A stretch of 64,000 nt of DNA from Plectrocnemia conspersa (Eukaryota; Arthropoda; Insecta; Trichoptera; Polycentropodidae), in NCBI GenBank assembly GCA_009617715.1, contig VTFK01000339.1, forward strand, positions 124,001-188,000. The letters run 5' to 3'. Each line of letters begins with the position of its first letter. Within the stretch, counting starts at the first letter, position 1. Shown here piece after piece: positions 43,086 to 53,997 of this stretch. Below the pieces are notes generated by a model. The model worked only from the letters and a program-made list of their open reading frames with translations, ran no database searches and was not told the DNA's origin. The position numbers and the translations under genes are program-made.

Positions 43086-43309
43086 ACAACGATACAATAA
43101 TTTGAGTCGAGCAACGAAAACTTATAGCGTATAGAAAAAAACTACTCCTAAAAAATATTACACATGAAACGATAAATAAAACATTTAATGAAATCAATAC
43201 AATGGAATAAAATCAAATAAATTCCCCAACATCTATCAAATACGTTAGTTAGTATCTTATAACTTTTTTATCGATAAATTCATAATATTTTATAAAATAA
43301 AAATTAATT

Positions 43310-46300
43310 TCAAGATTTATCTTGGTGCTTATTTTGACCTCGCTTATTTTTGTATACGTTATTTCTTGAGTTGTCTACTGAAGATTCTGGTTCGCCTTCG
43401 GATAGTTCTACGGGAGTGTTATAGTTTTTGTGTTGTTGATCATCTAAAACGTTAGTAAATAATTTATTATTTTTATTATACTAAGAATTTATTAAAAAAA
43501 CGCTAATACCTTCTCTATATCCTCGATGCCCTCGATCACTATTGCGATAATAATGGTTATTATAACCATGATTTCCCATGCCCCTTCTCGGTTGCCCTCC
43601 GCCGTTTCCGTTATATCCTGATTGGTGATTGACAGTTCTTAAATCAGGCAAAGCAGCACTAGCCCCAACGTTTTGAACCCCAGGATCTTTATCATTCATT
43701 CTTCTATTTCCTCTATTCCAAACTTGATAATCGTTATTTCTGAAGTTCAAAATAAAATATATATGCTTATTTTAAAAAATATATTATAATAATAATTACT
43801 TTTTTTATGATTTGTATGCAAAATTATAGGTTGCTCTTTCTTTAGTATATCTTTATCTGTTGTTTATGTTTTAGTAAAAAAAATAATCCAAAATACATAG
43901 AATTAACATTTATTTACTAAAATAAAATTATTTGATTTAGTTGCGAATTTATCACTATTTTTTCCCTCTAAGCCCTTGTATAAAACACACTGAAAAAATA
44001 TTTTTCAATGACGTTTTTATGATTGCTCGTAATATATATTTAACTCATTACAATCTAACTTTTAAATCCTAAATTTCTATAAATAACTAATGACTAATAA
44101 ATTATTTTTGCGCGTTCTGTAAAAGTTAATGTTAATGCTAAAAAAATCTACCTAACAATTCTGAAATCAACATGTAATTTTACATGTAAATCAGGTAAAC
44201 ATATTGTAGCAAAAAACTTGTACAGTAATATTTTGTCAAATACACAAAAATTGATCATACTCTCTCTGTTGCTGCGGTATGTGCTGCTGCCACATGGGTT
44301 GTCCCGATTGCAAAGGCGGAAACCGATGATGTACGGAACCTATACGGTGATTTCCGCCACCTTTTCCGCCTCCGTTACCTCGTCCCCCGCACTTAGAGAT
44401 GCTTTAATTGACTGCAGCTGAAAAGTCGATTTGCCAAGTGTAATTATTACAGAAACTGACCACCAATCGCCCAATGTTAATACACAAATCCAAAATACAT
44501 TTAATAATAATTTTAATAGTTACAAATCACAATTCATTTAGTGAAGAGAAACACGTGTACGGAAAACATTTAATTTGTTTCAATATATATTTTTGCAAGG
44601 ATTCAGTCAATATATATTTAAAGAATATATACTGTTAATGTAAATGTAAATGTAATACAAAATAAACAATTATTATTAAATCATTTCATGGATGTTGGAG
44701 CGATAACTGTTAGTGCTAAGTTTTTGTGTGTAATGTATCAATATATTAGCACTGTTATTCATTTTGCTCAACGTTAATGTAGTGTGTTATGTTATTTGTT
44801 TAAATAATAAGTAAAAAAGCATAGACGATTTAAAATTGATGGATCATCACTTACTACATGTACAGCAAAACTCACACACAATCATTCATTTTATTTTGTT
44901 CAATACAATTACACATTTAAACATGCATTTGAGGCATCTTATATCAAAAACGACTTTTGTTAAAATTTTAATGTACAGCTCTAATTAAATTTGTTTTGAT
45001 AAATTTTAAGATAATGCTGATGACATAGTCATCCCTAATGAAAATTCTTTCAAGGGTGTTTGTAGTTTTCTACAACAATTAACCACATACTTTCATCGAT
45101 CATCATATCCTTTCTTTTGCTTTAAATATTCGTGTCAATGACAAATAAATACAAATTATCTTAAAAAAAAAATCGGTACAATAGAGTAAAACTTCATCCA
45201 CCAAACCCACTTATCTATTTGTATAAAATAGCATAGACAATTTATAAATGTAAATAAATATATTTTAAATACTGAAATATTTTGAGATATCCCAGCAGGC
45301 GATCGCGTCCTTAGTTTGAAAAGCATGGCTGTAAGTAGTAAGTACTAATAAACCAAAACTTTCGTTCCTACTTAATCTGACGGTCTAAATATACAATCTT
45401 TCTGCAGTTAAGAAGTAAAAAAAGAAAGAAGCACCGTACCATTAAAAATATTTATCAAAGAAGAAAATTGAATTTATAGAAAGATACAAATCACATCAGT
45501 AGTGCTGCATGATTCAACGAGAGTGCTGCATGATAGTTAAGCTCCGTTCCAGCCTTCGGACGATATAAACACGACAATTGTAACATTTTTGATATCAGAT
45601 GCCTCGTTCTTACCTAATCAAACAGATTCTAAACATGAATGTAATGGAATAAACACAAATGTTTAGTGAGCCCATTGAATCAAACACAAATCCACATTCT
45701 CCAAAACCTGATGATTAGTGTCGGTTGTTAGTGTTGTTTTAGACTGTGATTAACGTATTGAGTGAGTGGATCATCAATGAGAGCAATACAATAAATAGTA
45801 GTAGTATACGTGTATGTGGAGCGCGCGCGCACACGTACATAGCGTAAGGCGATGGGCGCAGGTGAGCTGTCAAACAAAAGGTTGGTGACGCCGTGCGACG
45901 TGACTCGCTGGGGTTGGACGGCCGGAGCCAGTACCTCTCTCCGCTGTTCGTCTGTCTCGGCTCGCAGTCTTTTCACCAGTCGCTCGGCGTCCTCCAACCT
46001 GGCTTGAAGACGAACCGCCTCCTCACCCCCGTCGCCCAAATGATCGATGCTCCCTCGGCCTTCGCCCAAAGCCGCCGCGCGACCGCACTGTTGGGACAAC
46101 CACGGAGCTTCTTGAATTCTATATATAAAAACACAAACAATATCCATGTAATTAGATGGTATAATAACTAGGTAACATATAGGGAGTAGTAATTTAATCT
46201 GTTATGTCTATAATCAGTATTAGACAAGAACATTTTAATAATTTCTTTGGAGAAATTTTATTTATTTAAATACATGACAGCGCTACACCAATCCATCGCA

Positions 46301-48140
46301 TTCCAAAAACAGTTTTTTCTGAATCTCTAATTAGGGTATATTCTATATTCCCTACTGGGAACTGGAAGAAGTACTTTTCCAAGTACGCTCGTTGTGACTT
46401 GATGAAATCATATCCCACTTTATAGGAATTTTGTGGGATATAAAAATGATTTATATTTATATTCTCTCATGTACAGGTATCTGAGAATCATTTTTTGAAC
46501 CATTTCTATTAAAAGTGATTAAGTTATATTATTTGGCGGCCAGATAAGAGAAGCTTGCTCAAGGGTATTGCACACTAGGTGATCATATAAGGTACACAGT
46601 GCCCTTGATCTCTTCAATCGTAAGACAAGTCATAATATCTTAGAGACTTTATTGCGTGTATTTTTATGCACTGATGGAATTTGTATTCCACTTTAAATAT
46701 GACACCCAAACTAACTACCACTTCTGTGCGATGAAGCACATATTACAATTGAAATTTATTCGTAACATGGTTCAGGAATGACATTTTTTGCAGCTAAATG
46801 GCAATCTATTAGCGGATGACCATACACATAGATTGAAATTCTTTACAATTATTGATGGAATCTAATTAAGTAATACTTTAAGGTCATCGGCTAAGAGCAA
46901 AAATTTGGCATTACGAATAACATGATTCATATGATTCAAAAAAATGATAAATTTTATGGAAGAACCCTATTATTTTTTTAAGAATTAAGGTATGACAAAC
47001 AATATCGAAAGCCTGTTCAAAATCAGTATAGATGACTATAATATATTTTGTCACTAAATTGAAAAAACAGCAGATTCGTTGCTACTGATCTGATCAATAC
47101 ACGAAAATCATACCGACGATTGACCAAATATTATTCTATATGGTTTAAAGCAAACTTATAAAGTATGATCTCAAATACTTTAGCTAGTGCTGATAAAATG
47201 TACACCGGCCTATAATTCTCCATCAATGTTTAGCAAATGAGCATCTTTTATATTATTCTTTAACATTTTCTCTCCATATTCCCATAAATTCCAAGTCTGA
47301 ATCATTTAATGTTATATTTTGCATAGAAACATAAGTGACCAACTTCCTGATCTACTCAGATGTTCAGTAGACATTTGAATGTACAGTACGTTGCTCTAAA
47401 GATTCTAAAATATATTATTAAAAATTACTTGTGTTGCTGTAACAGCGCTTGCAAGGCGGAATTCCTAGCTAAACTCGTTTCCAAGGCTTGCTTGGTCGTC
47501 GCTAATTCTTTCTCCAATTGCAAACATCGCTTTCTATATATTTCAGCCTGAAAAGAGTGATGAATATTCATTTAATACGAATCACGCATAAACAATATGC
47601 ATAAAAACAACATACATCACCGCTCTCCTTAGGTGGTGTTGTAACTTCGCTCTCCGTGGGGGAAACTTTTACCTCACTGGCACTCTCAGTGCTCACAGAG
47701 GTGGTCAACGGATTACTCGGAGGTATTATTTTTGAAAATACCAATTGAAATTGCAAGTCTGAAAATTAAAATCATGTAATGAGTAACCTTGACGTATGTA
47801 ATAGCTATATTCTAGGTAATACTATACCTCGATTTTTCTGTCGCAATAAATCGACTTCGTCGTGCAAACGCGTCAGCATGATCTGATGCTTGGTTTGCAG
47901 AAAACGTATGTTATCTTGCAACTGATTAATGCTACGCAGTTCATTACTGCTGCTGACCGCGGGTACCAAATCTCCGGCTGTTTTTTTCACCTATAAAATA
48001 TAGCGTTGCATATTATTAACAGTGACAACACAAAAAGGCGCAAAAAATACAATATAATCTTATCAATGACTAGTATGTCTTACATTGTTGACTTGTGAAA
48101 ACGGCACTTCCGGCATTTTAACCAAGACTTTAGAAGTCAT
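43310..48140 (-). CDS. CCDC74/CCDC92-family coiled-coil protein (eight exons, one apparent 1-nt frameshift)
   Basis: Exons, in order: 48140-48084, 47990-47828, 47758-47616, 47547-47429, 46118-45935, 44417-44261, 43739-43510 and 43443-43310. All have GT/AG introns and compatible phases. The start is MTSKVLVKMPEVPFSQVNN. The N-terminal coil (NQLQDNIRFLQTKHQIMLTR ... NRDLQFQLVF) matches CCDC74 (LQFLQQQHSEML.. NKDLHYKL). A later coil (ARLEDAERLVKRLR ... ELQSIKASL) aligns with its C-terminal coil. The tail is Gly/Asn/Gln/Arg-rich (GGRGNGGGKGGGNHR, SDRGHRGYRE) and ends NKHQDKS. The sixth exon leaves the frame at a run of five G near 44.38 kb. Unshifted, it ends 15 codons later (GDEVTEAEKVAEITV). 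With one extra G it stays open through the last three exons, giving about 376 residues. If exon five is not spliced at 45935 it runs on to a stop at 45728. Vertebrate relatives act at centrosomes or cilia; the role here is inferred. Confidence 0.75.
46550..47290 (-). mobile_element. LINE reverse transcriptase remnant in an intron of the coiled-coil gene
   Basis: Minus-strand translation in shifting frames gives NYRPVYILSALAKVFEIILY (the NYRPIS motif), then SVATNLLFF, IYTDFEQAFDIVCHT (catalytic F-D region), FLLLADDLKVLLN (A-D-D box with both Asp present), and further on a C-terminal stretch with FNCNMCFI and a DIMTCLTIEEIKGT-like helix. Stops and frameshifts are frequent, so it is dead. It lies wholly inside the 1.31-kb intron 46119-47428, in the same orientation as the host gene, and accounts for most of that intron's length. 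Jockey/RTE-like affinity is likely but the clade is not resolved. Confidence 0.8.
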
Positions 48141-49404
48141 CTTGAACTTTAATTTATCAACACTTTGCACAATTAAATTGCAATTTTATATAAAATATAA
48201 TTAACTTCACAGTAACGAAATAAACATGTATTTATATATCAACTGTAAATAATAAAATATATTATTAATTTAATTATAATAAAAACACACCCACCACTCT
48301 TATAATATATGCATCGTTCAGTTTCAAAATCAGCTGAGTAAATTGTATAATACATATAAGCTATAGGAGCAGAACTTTGATTCACAGATATAAAATAATA
48401 ATACTAAGAAGAGTATTATGTAGTATTTATGACTAAATTCAATTCACCGATGTTTCTATAAACATGAATGTAAATATCTTTATTTTTGCAATAACCAATA
48501 ATACATATTTTATAGATTACATAAAGAAAGGGCAGTTGTAATACAAGCTAAAATCTTCAAGTTTAATTCAGAGAACATGTAAAATAAAAAATCAAGATAA
48601 TTCAAACCGGTGAAATATAAGAGAATTGTGGAAAGGTGAAAGTATTTGGTACACAACGCAACATCACTACATTGGCGGCAGCAGTTAATAACGATATTGT
48701 GTTGTTGATATTATCGTTCATAACGTCCACGATTAACGATATTGTCAACGAGACAATATCATCAATCACGGACGTCAGTCAATAGAGTATACAGCTTACA
48801 AGCCATTTTAATCCAGATAACCTAAAATATTAAAATTTGATAAAAGGAAACTGGTTTAAAAATATTCTCACGGAACACCATACTACTAGAGGAAGAGTTG
48901 AAAACATACACAAGAACCGTTAGTATAACAGAATTCCAGACCACATTAGCAACAGTAGTAAAGCTAATTTAAAATAAACGGCATCTTCCAGCACCGACCA
49001 CTAGAATCAACTCGCATGTGTCCAAGGAAAAAATAAATCCCAGAATTTTAGGGTATATTTACAAGAAATCTGATAAAACAAAAAATTAAAAAAATGGAAT
49101 TGTAAAATGTATAGAACATATTTATTATATGCGTTATATTTACACTGACGTTTAAGTGAAATCATATCCGAAAATATAAATTAACTGATATGTGGTAGTG
49201 AAATTATATACTACTCTAAAATGGCTATGAGACTCAATTTTACATCTATTTGTAAACAAATACAGTTTTACTGATACTGGGCAGTAAAATTGAAGATCAA
49301 TTGTTTGATACATTTTAACTGGCTAAGTTAGTGAAATTATATTTATACTATTAAAAATATACTACACTAATAATACACATTCACTATAATTATTATATTG
49401 ACAA
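48141..49404. other. Noncoding region upstream of the coiled-coil gene
   Basis: AT-rich DNA holding the presumed 5' flank of the CCDC74-like gene and, at 48.66-48.78 kb, a cluster of dyads (listed separately). No N-terminal half of the neighbouring mariner transposase could be recognised. Confidence 0.5.
48721..48777 (-). repeat. 26-bp inverted repeat whose mismatches are all wobble-compatible on the minus strand
   Basis: The left arm 48721-48746 and right arm 48752-48777 flank a 5-nt loop (aacga). The inner 9 bp (gatattgtc/gacaatatc) are perfect. The mismatches in the outer part are all A opposite C, which become U-G pairs in a minus-strand transcript. The minus-strand RNA would therefore be paired over its whole length. 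The 12-bp word taacgatattgt also occurs about 45 bp upstream, so the arm sequence is partly duplicated. There is no evidence of expression. Confidence 0.7.
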
Positions 49405-50007
49405 ATTTTCTTCTCTGATGAGGCACATTTCCACTTCTCTGTATATGTTAATAAGCAAAATTGCCGCATATGGGTCGAGAAAAATCTTCATGTGCTACAC
49501 GAGAGACCATAACATGTTCGAAAAGTGACTATTTGGTGTGTCTTGTGGTCAGACGGCGTTACTGGGCTTTACTTTTTTGAAAATGATGAAGGTCGGACTG
49601 TAATAATAAATAGTGAGCGTTATAAGCGCATGATAATCGATTATTTATGGCACGAAATTGAATATACTCCTATGGAAGACGTTGCACCTGATGTGTAGCG
49701 CAACTTGCCACACATCGGGTGCAACGTTGAATGTTTTGTGTGGAAAGTTCTCAGATCGCATTATTTCACATTTTGGTGACTTCAACTGGCCTCCAAGATC
49801 ATGCGATTTAAAGCCGTTGGATTTTTTGTTTTGGTCACGCTAATATCGTGTCCACGCCGACAAATCCGAAACATTAGAATACCTAAAACCAACATCTGTC
49901 AAGTTATAGCCGAGATATCAACCGAAATGCACGAAAAAAACATCGAAAATCACATCAAAAGATCTGGAGGCGACCATTTACTCGATTGTATTCTTCATAA
50001 CGAATGA
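49405..50007 (+). mobile_element. Tc1/mariner-superfamily transposase remnant
   Basis: Plus-strand translation in three frames gives the C-terminal two thirds of a mariner-type transposase. In order these are FSDEAHFHFSVYVNKQNCRI (first catalytic Asp region present), VTGLYFFENDEGRTVIINSE, GATCHTSGATLNVL (usually QDGATCHTA, so the QD catalytic part is lost in a damaged stretch), FNWPPRSCDLKPLDFLFW (third catalytic Asp region), and IRQV-like helices ending HLLDCILHNE at the stop near 50.0 kb. Several stops and at least two frameshifts show it is inactive. The N-terminal DNA-binding part and the terminal inverted repeats were not found, so it is 5'-truncated or too diverged. Confidence 0.9.
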
Positions 50008-50599
50008 AATGTTCGATTATAAAAAAAAATGTGTTTTTTAAAAAAAAAATGATGGAAATTGAAATTAAATTCAACCAATACCAATACAGTAGTTTCAGTA
50101 TACCAATAAGATTATAGACAGAAATCATTACAGATAAACAAAGACATTTCCGATTAAAGAGAAAAGCGTAGGTATATCAAATCATATTGTTGTTTTTTTT
50201 ACTACTACCTTATTTGGTGTATGCAATTATACATCACATTCTTCCATCTTTAATTGGTGAAAAATGTAACTCCTCGTGTAAACTTACACAATCAAGTGTC
50301 CAGAACATAATACTAATAATTATATTTTATGCCCCATGTTTTGTTCGAATTGACTGACATATAAATCACAAAACACCGACATTAAGCTTCAGTTATAAAG
50401 TGACTCGATAATGATGATTCACCCACATATTAAGAACAGAAAAAAATCCAAATCTCCAGAACAGCTTAGTTAAAAAATACATACTAAATGGTAACAAAAT
50501 AATACTGTTAAAAATATATAGCTGATTTTAAATCTAAACGAAGCAAACGTCATTTTTTTATTGCGATTTTTTGATTGACCGATCGACAACACGTCTGTT
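50008..50599. other. AT-rich spacer after the mariner remnant
   Basis: Two A-rich runs at 50.02-50.05 kb follow the transposase remnant. Nothing else is recognisable. Confidence 0.5.
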
Positions 50600-50960
50600 T
50601 TGTTATTGTACCGACACGGAGAGCGTTAACCCTTTAAGACGCGACAGGCTGCAGCGAGCGGTGGTGCAGGACTGGTCATTGCAGTCTCTCGAGACAAAGG
50701 AGAGAGAATCTCGAGTGCACGCTTTGCTTTGTGACTGTGCATTTCTTCGATTCAGAGACGACCTCGGGTGATTCACCATCGTCGCTTCAAAGTGACGACA
50801 TTGACTTGCGATTATTTCGGTAGTGCGGTCGCCAAGGTTGCCGACCGTGAAGGAAAAGGCCCGCGGGCGCGAATGGGTTAGAGACGCCAGCACCGCACCC
50901 CCGCGCATTGGAAGTGCCATGACGTGTGACGTAAACAAAACAACCCCGGCTCGGTTCAGA
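50600..50960. promoter_or_regulatory. GC/CpG-rich promoter-like island 1
   Basis: About 360 bp of balanced, CpG-rich sequence in otherwise AT-rich DNA. It contains two neighbouring CRE-like half sites (tgacgtgtgacgtaa, about 50919-50933). Overlapping open frames occur on both strands (111 codons on minus) but show only Arg/Ser/Pro-rich composition, as expected from GC-rich noncoding DNA. This resembles the 5' end of a housekeeping gene, possibly with a leader exon, but orientation and gene are unknown. Confidence 0.4.
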
Positions 50961-52550
50961 TCGATTTCCTATAGCAACAATAGATCTAAGCAATCCAATT
51001 TAAGCAGACATGATTGAGGCACACTTAACGATTTACCACCACTGAACAAGAAAAAAGTACGCCAAAAAAGTCACGTTCTATGGAATTAAAAAGTGAAGAT
51101 CAATGTCGCCCTGAGTGAAATGGAAATTACTAATGACATCAAAATACGAGACGTATCACTAGTAAAAGGCATTATCACAGAGGCAACCATAATCCGATTA
51201 AAAAATACTAGTAGTCGCAAAAAGCTGATATAAAAACCTGTCACTGGAACTCCAGCTTCCATAACCAGCAAGTCAAACATAAATTACCAGTAAAGAGTAA
51301 AAAGGCTGAAATACAACCTCAAGCCAGATTTTGATCGGCTAATGTGTGGAGTAATTTCCCGCCGGCCGTCATGTTTACACTTCGTTGCGGAATAAGAAAT
51401 ACTTTGCGAATTTTCAAAAAATATGTTCTTCTTTTATTATTTAATTAATATATTACTTGCTAAAAAATCAACAGAAAGTACATAAAAATAGTGCTTGAGA
51501 ATATTAATATTGTATTTTAATAAGACTTATAAATATAATACAAAAATATTTGATTATTTTTACGCACACCCTTGACCTAACTGGACTTTTATTGTGGGAC
51601 ACCTTTAAAAACATAATTGTTCTATCTATTGAACTTGTTTAATTATTTGTATAAAAATATCGTAATATCATTTCCTTGTTTCCATTTATCGTCATTTATT
51701 GTTTTATGTTAACCATGGTCTTAATTTTAATAAATAAATAAATATAAATAATGTATTTTTTCATGTCACGTAGTCTGAAATACATTAAAACAGTCCAGTA
51801 GATGAATTAAATAATATACAAGTCCAGATCACTAACTAAAAGTAAATTATTGGCAATATTTCAAGAAAAATCATAATTGCATTATGAGTTCCTAAGAAGT
51901 CGCTTAAAAGCGTTTTCAGGGCTACATGGTGAAATGTCTACGATCTTATTGCCATTAAATATATTACAAATGGTAAACAGAATTCTAGGAAGCAGAATGC
52001 GAGTGTTGAAAAACACTGCAGAACCCGTGTTTTTAAAGATAAACTTAAAAGTTACTATGGGCACGAAAAGCCTGAAACTGGGTATATGGATAAATATAAT
52101 ATATGGCGAAAATCGTTTAATGATATGTGTACGTCAAAGAGTTGAAAAATGTATCTTTTCAATTAACTTGTACACACGGACAAACATAAAGATAGAAATG
52201 AGACTCTGTGGAGTTACATGGCAGCAGCAGAGGTAGGAATCATATTCATGTGCTAGGATCACATGAAACTACTACTTTCAACTAAATATAAAATCTAGTT
52301 AGTTTGCGTCTAGGGCTTATCACTAATCACTAGGTTTGAAACAGTGGGTGTGATGCAAAAAAGGTTCTGTGTGTTTTTATTTGTGTTTTCTCGATTTATT
52401 CGGTATTCCAACTTAAAAACATATAGAATATTACAAAATGTTGTAATTATACCGTTGTAGTATCATTATGCTCTACAACAAGGTAGCAATCATGACCTAA
52501 GAGTAGGTATTGTAACAACACCAGACAGTAATTAAAGTCCTAATTAAGTA
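50961..52550. other. Noncoding region with an unidentified 119-codon frame
   Basis: No recognisable gene. A plus-strand open frame of 119 codons (51877-52236) is long for this base composition. It has no domain I recognise and no convincing splice partners. The stretch 51.05-51.33 kb reads as a broken frame (SEMEITNDIKIRDVSLVKG) that might be a transposon relic. Confidence 0.35.
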
Positions 52551-52630
52551 AAGTTTATAATTTTATAATACACTAGATTTATATCCATCCATATGTATAT
52601 GAATCTAGTGTATTATAAAATTATAGACTT
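52551..52630. repeat. 29-bp inverted repeat, 22-nt loop (80-bp hairpin)
   Basis: The left arm 52551-52579 and the right arm 52602-52630 are reverse complements with a single mismatch; the core of the right arm is aatctagtgtattataaaa. The total length and loop resemble a short pre-miRNA or a snap-back MITE. There is no target-site duplication beyond ambiguous T/A flanks. Confidence 0.85.
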
Positions 52631-52959
52631 TCCTAGAATATAACTTTCAATAAATATTTGTCAAATAATACACAGAGCATTAATTTGTTACGTAAAGATA
52701 TTTAATCACGTCACTTTAATCTGCAGCACTAATAAATTAATTCTTACTTTACAAACAAGTATTTTATTATATAAAATTTTAAAAAAGCATGACCATCTAT
52801 ATGTGAACAATACACATTGAAAGTCTCTGGTATGATAAAGTACCATTGCTCACTAAGTATGTTTTATACGCATACCTGATTGTGTTAACGCCCCTATACA
52901 TTTAATGCATTTTTTATATTTTATATTCCCCCCTTCTCCAACTTATTTTCACTCAACGT

Positions 52960-53460
52960 GCTTAATTTACAAACGATTCCGAGCCATCACACAATTCGCT
53001 CGATACGCGCTTATTGCAATAAAAAAAGCAGCAAGTGCGTGTCGGCCGGTGACCCTTCGATTTTTCGTTTATTGCGCAACAACGTAACAGACGCCCCTAT
53101 TTCGCACACTATGGTTGGCCGTCGACGGCGGCGTTACGACCAAAAGCACCCGCGTCCGTGTTCTTCGGACGTTCGAACTTAAAAATAATACAAAATGGCG
53201 GTGGTGGGTTATCGACCGAAAACAACAAAAACAGGGATGCGCGCGGACGGCGGCGACGTCCTGCCAAAGTGACAGGCGCCGACTGACGCCGTAAACACGC
53301 GGGCCAGAACGTAGGGTGTGTGCGCACCCCTGAAAGACCCTCCTATCGATCGCGGGGGTTCGCGCGCAAAGGAGCATGCCCAAAGCGGACCGCGCATGCG
53401 CGTTGGACGACCCTCGACGGCGCTCAAAACTTAAAGCGACCACGTGAACGTAAATGCTCA
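52960..53460. promoter_or_regulatory. GC/CpG-rich promoter-like island 2 with NRF1-type site
   Basis: About 500 bp rich in CpG, the most GC-rich block of the right half. It contains the palindrome GCGCATGCGC (53392-53401), the consensus of NRF1/Ewg, and aaaatggcggtgg (about 53191-53203), which resembles a YY1/Pho site. A short frame starts at that ATG but ends after 25 codons. The long frames on minus (130 codons) overlap others and look like composition artefacts. It is probably a promoter plus leader exon of a gene whose coding exons are not recognised here. Confidence 0.5.
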
Positions 53461-53997
53461 CATACTACTACGCAAACAAATGTACAGAAAAAAATGTTTT
53501 CCTTATTGATGTGAATATACATATATGTATATATCTTGATTTAGTAACTTCGCCCCTATGTTCAAGGTTCAACGTGAATGAACTACACCAGCGATTACCA
53601 ACCGGTGGCACTTTATAATCCCTTTCACGGATATTGCGTCAATATTAATAAGCCGTTGCATAAATTCCATGCAAATAGATAAGGAAATATTATTACTAAA
53701 AAAACATGTAATAGTACAAAAGCTTATTTTTAGGAACAATTGTATAATATGTAATGGTAATATTCTTAGAAGAGCAATTACGTCACTACTAAACCCTAAC
53801 ATTTCTTAAAAGCTTCAACCTTTTGCGGTCAAATTTAATTATCCAATTACTGTCTTTGTGTTCCATATGTTTTAAGCTTAGATAACGATTATTACCTAAT
53901 ATTTAAGTAATATATATTTTGTTATTGAATATAACGAAACAATTAGAAAGCTTCACACGTAGCTATTTATTTATTCATCTGGAATTAATCACTACAC
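53461..53997. other. AT-rich spacer
   Basis: No gene, RNA or repeat recognised. Confidence 0.5.

Noticed and set aside
45728..46147. A continuous 139-codon minus-strand frame over exon 5 of the coiled-coil gene
   Set aside because: Its 5' end lies in the intron before the acceptor at 46118. Its 3' part beyond the GTACTG donor at 45934 is Tyr/Thr/Arg-rich and unlike the family, whereas splicing to 44417 continues the coiled coil. It is kept only as a possible intron-retention form.
45893..46171. Plus-strand frame of 92 codons
   Set aside because: It is the antisense shadow of coding exon 5 of the minus-strand coiled-coil gene.
50603..50938. 111-codon minus-strand frame in CpG island 1
   Set aside because: Same reason: multiple overlapping frames in a GC-rich block and no family signal.
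53069..53461. 130-codon minus-strand frame in CpG island 2
   Set aside because: Several frames on both strands overlap here; the composition is Arg/Ser/Ala-rich as expected from GC-rich noncoding DNA, with no motif or splice partner.
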